From contig QLUI01000089.1 of NCBI GenBank assembly GCA_018725345.1, positions 1 through 7,163 on the forward strand: 7,163 nt of DNA. Direction: 5' to 3'. This document shows positions 1 to 5,968 of this stretch, one piece after another; the first letter of the stretch is position 1; every line of letters starts with the position of its first letter. The stretch comes from Bacillota bacterium (GTDB taxonomy: Bacteria > Bacillota > Dethiobacteria > Dethiobacterales > Dethiobacteraceae). The notes below the pieces were generated by a model that saw only the letters and a program-made list of their open reading frames with translations, had not been told where the DNA came from and did no database searches. A program made the position numbers and the translations under genes.

Positions 1-98
1 TACGAAATTAGCAAAATTCAAGCACTTAAACCCTGCTCTGTTGTATTGATGCAGAATTGCGCTAGAGCACGTTTTCTCTGGTTTTTTGCTTGAAATTG

Positions 99-107
99 TG
101 GTATAAG
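99..107 (+). promoter_or_regulatory. Extended -10 promoter for the apgM-like/thrC unit
   Basis: TG at 99-100, one spacer base, then TATAAG at 102-107 (five of six matches to TATAAT) form an extended -10 element typical of sigma-A promoters. There is no good -35 at the normal distance; the sequence near 78-84 (CTGGTTT) matches poorly, which is tolerated when the TGn extension is present. Transcription would begin near 113-115, leaving a leader of about 35 bases before the GTG at 149. That is too short for a T-box or riboswitch, so no threonine-sensing leader is visible. The call rests on sequence match alone. Confidence 0.5.
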
Positions 108-134
108 TTTAGCAGGTAAAACATCACTGGCATA

Positions 135-143
135 AGGGGAGAG
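135..143 (+). promoter_or_regulatory. Ribosome binding site that fixes the GTG start at 149
   Basis: AGGGGAGAG lies 5-8 bases before GTG at 149, a good anti-Shine-Dalgarno match at normal spacing. It supports the non-ATG start. The protein begins MKYVVVLGDGMAD, which matches the usual N-terminus of the ApgM family, so no upstream extension is needed. Confidence 0.7.
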
Positions 144-148
144 ACGGC

Positions 149-1372
149 GTGAAATATGTTGTAGTGCTTGGCGATGGGATGGCAGATTACCCGGTGGCTG
201 AACTGGGGGGAAAAACGCCCCTACAGGCAGCAAATAAGCCACAGATGGATGCCTTAGCCAAAAAAGGAATGCTTGGGCTCGTCAAAACAATTCCTGACGG
301 TATGGCGCCCGGCAGTGACACGGCGAATTTAGCCGTTCTGGGTTATGATCCCAGGAAATACTACAGTGGGCGTTCGCCGTTTGAGGCGGCAAGCATGGGG
401 ATAGCGCTGGCTGAAGAAGATATCACCTTCCGCTGTAATTTAGTCACACTTTCTGACGGGGAGTCATATGGTGACCGGATTATGGTGGATCATAGTGCTG
501 ATGAAATCTCCTCGGAGGAATCACGCATTCTGCTGGAAGAGGTGAGCCGTTACTTTTCTACCCGAGACATTCGCTTTTATCCCGGTGTTAGCTATAGGCA
601 CTTAATGGTTTGGCGAGGCGCGCCCTTAGATTGGCACCTTACGCCGCCTCATGATATTTTAGGCAAGACTGTGGGAGACCATCTTCCCGGCGGTTCGTTT
701 GCCGGTATTATTACTGAGATGATGATAGAGAGCACTCTGTTTTTGCCGCGGCATCCTCAAAACGTGGTTCGAGTGGCTCGGGGTGTGCGTCCTGCCAATG
801 CTATTTGGCTTTGGGGTGAAGGCAAAAAGGCGCAGTTAGCGTCTTTCAATCATAAATATGGCTTAAAAGCGGCCATGATCTCTGCTGTGGATCTCCTTAA
901 AGGAATCGGCGTCTGTGCAGGGATGAATCTGATCCATGTGGCAGGTTCTACCGGCAATTTAGATACAGACTTTCGCGGAGAAGCACAAGCAGCTTTGGCA
1001 GCCTTGCAAGATGGAATAGACTTTGTCTATCTGCATATTGAGGCACCGGATGAATGCGGTCACCGCCAGGAGACGGAAAACAAAGTAAAATCGATCGAAC
1101 TTATTGATAGCCTAACGGTTAAAACTCTGAAAGCCGGCCTTGATCGTCTGGGAGAACCGTATCGCATTATGGTTTTGCCAGACCATGCCACACCCCTCTC
1201 TCTGCGCACACATACCGCCGATCCGGTACCGTTTTTGATTTATGACAGTCAGCATGAGCAAAACGGAGTTTGCCGCGGGTTTGATGAACAGTCAGCCGAG
1301 GATGCCGGGTTCTTTCTGGGGGAAGGCTATCGGTTGATGGATCTGTTTTTGCGGAAAACGGAGGGGCAATGA
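149..1372 (+). CDS. ApgM-family phosphoglycerate mutase-like protein, proposed homoserine kinase
   Basis: A 407-residue cytoplasmic protein of the alkaline phosphatase superfamily, related to archaeal-type cofactor-independent phosphoglycerate mutase (ApgM). Visible metal and catalytic signatures are GDGMAD (Asp9), GSDTANLAVLGYDP with candidate nucleophile Ser56, HDILGK (168-173), the RPANAIWLWGEG segment (214-225), APDECGH (Asp301, His305), LPDHATP (Asp345, His346) and His355. Length is normal for the family. Two roles are possible: 2-phosphoglycerate/3-phosphoglycerate interconversion in glycolysis, or phosphorylation of homoserine. A branch of this family has been proposed as a functional analogue of homoserine kinase because its genes sit beside threonine genes. 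Here the stop codon overlaps the thrC start (ATGA), implying translational coupling and favouring the threonine role. The family assignment is secure; the substrate is inferred from context. It starts at GTG with a strong ribosome binding site and an extended -10 promoter upstream. Confidence 0.88.
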   Translation: MKYVVVLGDGMADYPVAELGGKTPLQAANKPQMDALAKKGMLGLVKTIPDGMAPGSDTANLAVLGYDPRKYYSGRSPFEAASMGIALAEEDITFRCNLVTLSDGESYGDRIMVDHSADEISSEESRILLEEVSRYFSTRDIRFYPGVSYRHLMVWRGAPLDWHLTPPHDILGKTVGDHLPGGSFAGIITEMMIESTLFLPRHPQNVVRVARGVRPANAIWLWGEGKKAQLASFNHKYGLKAAMISAVDLLKGIGVCAGMNLIHVAGSTGNLDTDFRGEAQAALAALQDGIDFVYLHIEAPDECGHRQETENKVKSIELIDSLTVKTLKAGLDRLGEPYRIMVLPDHATPLSLRTHTADPVPFLIYDSQHEQNGVCRGFDEQSAEDAGFFLGEGYRLMDLFLRKTEGQ

Positions 1373-2862
1373 TGGCGCAGCTTATCTATCACAGTACTCG
1401 TAGTATTAATCAGGCTGTGACTGCGGCTGAAGCAATTCTGTCAGGGATTGCTGCTGACGGAGGTTTATATGTGCCGGAAAAAATCCCTGTCCTGACAACG
1501 CCCCTGCGTGAGCTTGCCCGACTCGACTACCGGGAGTTGGCTGTCACTGTGCTGCAATTGTTTCTGACGGATTTTACCGAGGCAGAATTGCGTCAGGCTG
1601 TGGCCTCTGCCTATAATAGTAGATTTGACACTGCGGAAATTGCGCCGGTAGCGGAGCATGGCGGCGTTCGCTATCTGGAGCTTTTTCACGGCCCAACCTT
1701 GGCGTTCAAAGATCTGGCTCTCGCTCTCCTACCTTATCTGATGAAAATGGCAGCCAGAAAAACCGGACTTGATAAAGAGGTGGTTATTCTTACTGCCACA
1801 TCAGGGGACACCGGAAAAGCAGCGCTGGAGGCGTTTGCCGGAGTAGAGGGGATAAGGATCATTGTTTTTTTTCCTGAACAAGGCGTAAGTCCGGTGCAGA
1901 AGCAGCAAATGGTGACGCAGGCAGGAAATAATACTTCTGTAATAGGAATAGAAGGCAACTTTGACGATGCGCAAAGCGGTGTTAAGCAGCTGCTTACCGA
2001 TAAAAAGCTGATTGATGCCATGGAAAGGAAAGGCTTGATGTTTTCTTCAGCCAATTCTATCAATATTGGTCGTCTGATCGCGCAAGTGGTTTATTATTGG
2101 TACGCATATCTGCGGGTAATGAAAGACGGGGGAGTACAGGCGGGCGAGCCACTTGACTTTGCGGTGCCAACCGGTAATTTCGGTAACATTTTGGCAGGTT
2201 ACTATGCAAAAAAGATGGGTTTACCGGTAGGGACGTTAATTTGTGCCTCTAATAAAAACAAGGTTTTGTCTGACTTCTTCGCCTTCGGCGTTTACGATAA
2301 GAAGCGCGAATTTTATTTAACCAGCTCACCGTCGATGGATATTCTGATTTCCAGCAATTTGGAGCGTCTGCTTTGGGAGATTTGCGGCAAGTCGTCTGAG
2401 CATGTAGCCGGCCTGATGCAGCAACTTACTTCTTTGGGACGTTATCAGATTAGTGAGGCGATGAAGAAAAATCTGCTGGACTTTTTAGGCGGTCATGCTA
2501 CGGAAGAAGAAACGTTTCAGGCCATTCGTCGGGTCCAAGAGACGGCTGGCTATCTGCTGGACCCTCATACGGCTGTGGCATATTCTGTTTGGGAAAAATA
2601 CAGACAAAGAACCGGCAGCAAGATACCGGTAGTAGTAGTTTCTACTGCCAGCCCCTATAAATTTACAAAGGATGTAATGCAAGCGGTGGATCCGAAATAT
2701 GCTCTCGGCGAAGATTTTGCCCTTTTCGCCGAGATGGAAAAAATGACGGGTGTTCCTGTGCCAGTGGGAGTGAGAGGATTGGCAAGCCAACCGGTTCTGC
2801 ATAAGAGAGTATGCAAAAAAGCTGAAATGCAGCTTGTGGTTGAAAATATTCTCGGACTGTAA
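1369..2862 (+). CDS. thrC: Threonine synthase
   Basis: A 497-residue PLP-dependent fold-type II enzyme that converts O-phospho-L-homoserine to L-threonine and phosphate in the cytoplasm. The N-terminal segment with YHSTR (7-11) and AADGGLYVPE (29-38) is the threonine synthase N-domain of the longer, E. coli/yeast-type class. The PLP-binding lysine is Lys114 in LAFKDLAL. TSGDTGK (144-150) and PTGNFGN (267-273) match the phosphate-binding loops, and EGNFDDAQ (195-202), SANSINIGR (227-235) and SPSMDILISSNLER (320-333) are further family signatures. Length is normal. It overlaps the upstream apgM-like gene by four bases, so the two are almost certainly co-translated. Two adjacent ATGs are available, at 1369 and 1372; the purine run GGAGGGG (1360-1366) is only two bases from the first but five from the second, so initiation at 1372 is somewhat more likely. 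No threonine-responsive leader is visible. Confidence 0.96.
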   Translation: MMAQLIYHSTRSINQAVTAAEAILSGIAADGGLYVPEKIPVLTTPLRELARLDYRELAVTVLQLFLTDFTEAELRQAVASAYNSRFDTAEIAPVAEHGGVRYLELFHGPTLAFKDLALALLPYLMKMAARKTGLDKEVVILTATSGDTGKAALEAFAGVEGIRIIVFFPEQGVSPVQKQQMVTQAGNNTSVIGIEGNFDDAQSGVKQLLTDKKLIDAMERKGLMFSSANSINIGRLIAQVVYYWYAYLRVMKDGGVQAGEPLDFAVPTGNFGNILAGYYAKKMGLPVGTLICASNKNKVLSDFFAFGVYDKKREFYLTSSPSMDILISSNLERLLWEICGKSSEHVAGLMQQLTSLGRYQISEAMKKNLLDFLGGHATEEETFQAIRRVQETAGYLLDPHTAVAYSVWEKYRQRTGSKIPVVVVSTASPYKFTKDVMQAVDPKYALGEDFALFAEMEKMTGVPVPVGVRGLASQPVLHKRVCKKAEMQLVVENILGL

Positions 2863-2865
2863 GAG

Positions 2866-2899
2866 CCGGACCCTCTTGTACGCGGAGGGATTTAGCCGG
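2866..2899 (+). other. Possible stem-loop downstream of thrC
   Basis: CCCTCT (2871-2876) can pair with GGAGGG (2884-2889) around a 7-base loop, with one T-G wobble. CCGG at 2866-2869 and 2896-2899 can close an outer stem with an uneven internal loop. It begins just after the thrC stop. No run of T follows directly; the nearest T-rich bases are TTGTTTT at 2911-2917. It is therefore a poor intrinsic terminator and could instead be a 3'-end stabilising structure. Low confidence. Confidence 0.3.
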
Positions 2900-2954
2900 T
2901 CTGACAGACATTGTTTTAGTCACTGACCTCACAGTGTGCGAAGAATTTAAAGTT

Positions 2955-2963
2955 AGAGGGAGG
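2955..2963 (+). promoter_or_regulatory. Ribosome binding site of the helicase gene
   Basis: AGAGGGAGG is a near-complete anti-Shine-Dalgarno match ending eight bases before ATG at 2972. It supports that start over the later in-frame ATGs in the N-terminal region. A strong site like this suggests high translation, as expected for a housekeeping RNA helicase. Confidence 0.75.
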
Positions 2964-2971
2964 AAATAAAG

Positions 2972-4396
2972 ATGACATTATTTTTAGAGTTTAATCTAAG
3001 CGCGGAAGTATTAAAGGCAGTAAGCATGATGGGCTTTGAAGAAGCTACACCAATCCAGGAGCAGGCTATTCCGGCGGCGCTGGAAGGACGTGATCTGATT
3101 GGGCAGGCACATACGGGAACGGGTAAGACAGCCGCTTTCGGAGTGCCGCTGATAGAAAAGCTACAGCGGAATGTATTATCTGTGCAGGCTTTGGTAGTTA
3201 CTCCCACCAGGGAGTTGGCGGTGCAGGTGGCGGAAGAGTTGAACAAGTTGGGTCAATTCAAAGGAATTCGTACGTTACCGGTTTACGGTGGTCAGGAGAT
3301 TAATAGGCAAATTCGCGGGTTACAAAAGAATCCTCAGATTATTTCGGGAACTCCGGGGCGGTTACTCGATCATATTCGTCGTCGGACAATCCGTTTGAAC
3401 GATGTTAAGGTAGTAATCCTGGATGAAGCCGATGAAATGCTAAATATGGGTTTTATCGAGGACATTGAGGCCATTTTAAAGGAGACGCCGGCGGAGCGGC
3501 AGACATTGCTGTTTTCCGCTACCATTCCGACAGCAATTCAACAGTTGGCTCGGCGCTTTATGCGTGACGCTAAGATGATTGCGGTGCGTTCGCAGGAAGT
3601 AACGGTGCCAAATACTGAGCAGAGTCATTTGGTTCTTGAGGAGAAGCAAAAGTTCGATGTGCTTTGCCGACTCTTAGATACGCAGTCCCCGGATCTTGCC
3701 ATTGTCTTTGGCCGGACTAAGCGACGGGTAGATGAATTGTATGAAGCATTAAATAAACGGGGTTACTCTGCTGAGGGCATTCATGGAGACATGACGCAAT
3801 CTCGCCGAGACAGCGTGATGCGCCAATTCAGGGACGGCACCATTGATGTGTTAGTAGCTACTGATGTGGCTGCCAGGGGTTTGGATATCAGCGGAGTCAC
3901 ACATGTCTATAATTTTGATATTCCTCAAGACCCGGAAAGCTATGTGCACCGCGTTGGCCGTACAGGACGCGCCGGCAAGAGTGGTATGGCGGTAACGTTT
4001 GTTGCCCCTCGTGAAGGTAATCAGCTAAGAGCAATTGAGCATGGGACAAGGCGTAAAATTGCTCGTCTTCCTGTTCCCACCATGCAGCAAGCTATAGAGG
4101 GGCAGCAGCGTCTGGCAGTGGAAAAACTGCTGAAAATTCTTGAAAATGAGGAATTAACCTTTTACAACCCGTTGGCTGAAGAATTGCTGCAAGAACACTC
4201 TGCAACAGCTCTTTTGGCGGCTGCGTTGAAGATGGTTACCAAGGAGCCTGACAGCACGCCGGTTAAACTGACAGAAGATGCTCCTCGCTTTACGAATAAG
4301 CCGCAACAGTTTCCAAGAGAAGGATTTAAAAATAACCGGCACAATAGTCCAGGAAAGCCTAGACCAGTCGGCCGTGGCCGCCGCCCCCAAAAATAA
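2972..4396 (+). CDS. DEAD-box ATP-dependent RNA helicase, CshA/DeaD type
   Basis: A 474-residue superfamily 2 helicase that unwinds short RNA duplexes using ATP. Relatives act in ribosome assembly, mRNA decay and cold adaptation in the cytoplasm. All core motifs are intact in order: Q motif (GFEEATPIQ, Gln29), motif I AHTGTGKT (46-53), Ia PTRELA (78-83), GG (106-107), Ib TPGRL (127-131), II DEAD (151-154), III SAT (182-184), IV IVFGRT (244-249), V ATDVAARGLDI (296-306) and VI HRVGRTGRAG (326-335). A linker of about 90 residues follows the second RecA domain, then a basic tail rich in Lys, Arg, Asn and Gly from about 441. Such tails commonly hold the RNA. The length is close to Bacillus CshA and much shorter than E. 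coli DeaD; I see no DbpA-type RNA-binding domain. It is separated from thrC by 109 bases and probably has its own transcription start, though I found no convincing promoter there. Assignment to CshA rather than another paralogue is tentative. Confidence 0.95.
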   Translation: MTLFLEFNLSAEVLKAVSMMGFEEATPIQEQAIPAALEGRDLIGQAHTGTGKTAAFGVPLIEKLQRNVLSVQALVVTPTRELAVQVAEELNKLGQFKGIRTLPVYGGQEINRQIRGLQKNPQIISGTPGRLLDHIRRRTIRLNDVKVVILDEADEMLNMGFIEDIEAILKETPAERQTLLFSATIPTAIQQLARRFMRDAKMIAVRSQEVTVPNTEQSHLVLEEKQKFDVLCRLLDTQSPDLAIVFGRTKRRVDELYEALNKRGYSAEGIHGDMTQSRRDSVMRQFRDGTIDVLVATDVAARGLDISGVTHVYNFDIPQDPESYVHRVGRTGRAGKSGMAVTFVAPREGNQLRAIEHGTRRKIARLPVPTMQQAIEGQQRLAVEKLLKILENEELTFYNPLAEELLQEHSATALLAAALKMVTKEPDSTPVKLTEDAPRFTNKPQQFPREGFKNNRHNSPGKPRPVGRGRRPQK

Positions 4397-4424
4397 GGGC
4401 AAATAATTAATTAGCATTATCACG

Positions 4425-4432
4425 CGAGAGGA
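4425..4432 (+). promoter_or_regulatory. Remnant ribosome binding site of the cyclophilin pseudogene
   Basis: GAGAGGA lies nine bases before GTG at 4441 but directly abuts ATG at 4432, which is in the same frame. Good spacing to the GTG, plus the family-like start MQNPVATIEM, favours GTG 4441 as the ancestral initiation codon. The site looks intact, so the truncated reading frame could still be translated. Confidence 0.5.
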
Positions 4433-4440
4433 TGGATGAA

Positions 4441-4721
4441 GTGCAAAACCCGGTGGCAACCATTGAAATGGCAGACGGAGGCGTTATTACGGTTGAATTG
4501 GATGTTCAGACGGCTCACAGTTTTTTATCAGGGTGGCCGACTCGCCGCATCTAGACGGACAGTATGCCGCCTTTGGTAAAGTAAGCGAGGGCATGGACGT
4601 AGCGGACGGGATAGTGGCTGTTAAGAGGGATAATGCTGATAAGTCGCTGGAGGACCGGCAAATCAAAAAGATTACTGTGGAGACCTTCGGCGCAGATTAC
4701 GGGCAGGCAGAGAAGCTTTAA
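4441..4721 (+). pseudogene. Cyclophilin-type peptidyl-prolyl isomerase, internally deleted and frameshifted
   Basis: Two pieces of one small cytoplasmic cyclophilin remain. From GTG 4441 the reading is MQNPVATIEMADGGVITVELDVQTA, the usual first beta strands. This frame stops at TAG 4552-4554 after a few unrelated residues. From about 4512, in the -1 frame, the sequence reads GSQFFIRVADSPHLDGQYAAFGKV and continues to a normal family C-terminus (VETFGADYGQAEKL) and TAA at 4719-4721. Relatives are about 170 residues; here some 80 are missing between the pieces, including the FHRVIPGFMIQGG catalytic segment. GTG 4533 opens a 62-codon frame, but no ribosome binding site at proper distance serves it, so I do not call it a gene. 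The retained halves carry no other stop and look well conserved, which suggests recent loss. It follows the helicase by 44 bases. An assembly error at the junction is the main alternative explanation. Confidence 0.85.
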
Positions 4722-4744
4722 AAAAGCTAAGCCAAAAAACTCAG

Positions 4745-4774
4745 TTGATGGCGGCAGAAGGCTTTTGTTAAAAT
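4745..4774 (+). promoter_or_regulatory. Candidate promoter for the cysteine desulfurase-thiI pair
   Basis: TTGATG at 4745-4750 (four of six matches to TTGACA) and TAAAAT at 4769-4774 (five of six to TATAAT) are separated by 18 bases. Transcription would start near 4780-4782, giving a leader of about 24 bases. The promoter sits after a dead gene and before a two-gene sulfur unit, where a fresh start is expected. The call rests on sequence match only. Confidence 0.45.
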
Positions 4775-4788
4775 ATCCTTCTGCCGTC
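4750..4788 (+). repeat. Perfect 10-bp inverted repeat around the -10 element
   Basis: CGGCAGAAGG (4752-4761) and CCTTCTGCCG (4777-4786) are perfect inverted copies separated by 15 bases; two more pairs (one G-T) extend it to 4750 and 4788. The centre contains TTTT-GTT-AAAA, which can form a smaller inner stem, and includes the TAAAAT -10 box. The right arm ends two bases before the GGAGG ribosome binding site. It could be an operator bound by a dimeric repressor. It could also be an RNA hairpin when transcribed from further upstream, either terminating reads from the pseudogene or masking the binding site. The T run (4796-4800) lies eight bases past the stem, so it is not a classic terminator. 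Confidence 0.7.
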
Positions 4789-4789
4789 T

Positions 4790-4794
4790 GGAGG
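4790..4794 (+). promoter_or_regulatory. Ribosome binding site of the cysteine desulfurase gene
   Basis: GGAGG ends ten bases before ATG at 4805, slightly long but acceptable, with a T-rich spacer. It lies just outside the right arm of the inverted repeat, so that structure could affect ribosome access if transcribed. Confidence 0.65.
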
Positions 4795-4804
4795 ATTTTT
4801 CGCC

Positions 4805-5959
4805 ATGCGTGAAGTTTACTTGGATAATAGTGCTACCACACCGGTGCTACCGGAAGTGGCCGCAGTGATGCACAGAATTCACACCGGCACCTACGGCAAC
4901 CCCTCTTCGCTGCATCGGATGGGTGTGGAGGCGGAAAGAATCAAAAGAAGGGCACGGAGTACCCTGGCAGATGCTTGCAACGTTAAAGAAACTGAAATTT
5001 ACTTTACCTCCGGCGGAACGGAAGCAAACAATTTGGCAGTAATAGGGGTGGCTCGGCGTCTGCGGCGCCGAGGACTGCACCTAGTTACTACCCAGGTGGA
5101 GCACGCGTCAGTGCTTTATGCCTACCGCTTGCTGGAGCAGGAAGGGTTTACTCTTACCTATTTACCGGTAGGCAGGGATGGCGTAGTCTCTCCTGCCCTG
5201 GTCGCAGCTGCTGTCCGCCCCGACACGCTGTTAGTTAGCGTGATGCACGTTAATAATGAAGTAGGCGCAATTCAGCCGGTGGCAGAAATCGGCGAGTTGA
5301 TTAAAAAGAAGAACAGTGAGACGCTCTTTCATGTGGATGCAGTTCAGTCCTTTGGTAAACTTCCGGTACAGCCAACACTTTGGCAGGCGGACTTAGTAAC
5401 GTTTTCTGCCCATAAACTTCACGGTCCTAAAGGAGTCGGAGCTTTATACAAGCGCCAAGGAATCCTCATGGACCCCCTTTTTCATGGTGGCGGCCAGGAG
5501 GATGGCCTGCGGCCTGGGACGGAAAATATGGCCGGCATTGGAGGGTTTGCCGAGGCAGCACGCCTGGCCATGGCCAGCCTGTCTGCTCATGCCGCAGACC
5601 TAAGCAAGCTGAAAAAAAACTTTTCTTCGGGGATACTTGCGGAAATTCCAGATACTTCTTTCAATAGTACCGAAGAAGGCGCCCCCCATATCCTAAACAT
5701 TGCCGTGGCAGGCATGCGGGGTGAAGTGCTGGTCCATGCCTTGGAAGAGGAGGGCGTTTATATTTCTACCGGCGCCGCTTGTCACTCGCAGCGACCGGAG
5801 TTAAGCCATGTGCTGCTAGCTATGGGCCGCAAGGAGAAAGAGGTTGAAGCAGCGCTGCGCTTTAGCTTCTCGCCGCTAAACACTGAAGAAGAGCTGGCTT
5901 ATGCGCTGGAGAAATTACGGGTTGCTGTATTAAGCATCAGGAAAGTGACGCGGAGGTAG
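4805..5959 (+). CDS. Cysteine desulfurase (NifS/IscS family), likely partner of ThiI
   Basis: A 384-residue PLP-dependent class V aminotransferase-fold enzyme that takes sulfur from L-cysteine, leaving alanine and an enzyme-bound persulfide. It shows YLDNSATTP (5-13), TSGGTEANN (68-76), the PLP-stacking His100 in VEHAS, HVDAVQSFGK (176-185; Asp178 and Gln181), the Schiff-base Lys204 in SAHKLHGPKG, RPGTEN (236-241) and catalytic Cys326 in STGAACHSQRPELSHVL. Length is normal and no key residue is missing. The gene ends nine bases before thiI, and the thiI ribosome binding site overlaps its stop. In Bacillus subtilis a desulfurase of this type (NifZ) is encoded beside a short ThiI and feeds it sulfur for 4-thiouridine. 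The same arrangement points to that role here rather than general iron-sulfur assembly; no IscU or SufU scaffold gene is nearby. The dedicated role is inferred from context. Confidence 0.93.
   Translation: MREVYLDNSATTPVLPEVAAVMHRIHTGTYGNPSSLHRMGVEAERIKRRARSTLADACNVKETEIYFTSGGTEANNLAVIGVARRLRRRGLHLVTTQVEHASVLYAYRLLEQEGFTLTYLPVGRDGVVSPALVAAAVRPDTLLVSVMHVNNEVGAIQPVAEIGELIKKKNSETLFHVDAVQSFGKLPVQPTLWQADLVTFSAHKLHGPKGVGALYKRQGILMDPLFHGGGQEDGLRPGTENMAGIGGFAEAARLAMASLSAHAADLSKLKKNFSSGILAEIPDTSFNSTEEGAPHILNIAVAGMRGEVLVHALEEEGVYISTGAACHSQRPELSHVLLAMGRKEKEVEAALRFSFSPLNTEEELAYALEKLRVAVLSIRKVTRR
5952..5956 (+). promoter_or_regulatory. thiI ribosome binding site overlapping the desulfurase end
   Basis: GGAGG sits directly before the TAG stop (5957-5959) of the desulfurase and 12 bases before ATG at 5969. 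Ribosomes finishing the first gene would clear or re-use this site, so translation of the two genes is probably coupled. The spacing is longer than ideal; a short AGG at 5966-5968 is too close to the start to serve. Confidence 0.55.
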
Positions 5960-5968
5960 ACTGGCAGG

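Noticed and set aside
34..87. Possible terminator of an upstream gene: TGCTCT (34-39) and AGAGCA (64-69) followed by T-rich sequence
   Set aside because: The stem is only six pairs around a 24-base loop, and the T-rich stretch is interrupted; too weak to call.
1..148. Threonine-responsive T-box or other riboswitch ahead of the threonine genes
   Set aside because: The leader after the likely start site is only about 35 bases, and no T-box-like GGGTGG motif or terminator stem is present in the visible sequence.
18..242. Minus-strand reading frame of 74 codons across the promoter region
   Set aside because: It overlaps the promoter, ribosome binding site and start of the apgM-like gene, has no recognisable protein features and looks like a chance open frame.
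4533..4721. Independent 62-residue gene starting at GTG 4533
   Set aside because: Homology continues upstream in the same frame to GSQFFI (from 4512), and no ribosome binding site is at a usable distance; it is the tail of the cyclophilin.
4714..4728. AGCTTT-AAA-AAAGCT hairpin at the pseudogene stop as a terminator
   Set aside because: Weak A/T-rich stem, with A rather than T following on the + strand.
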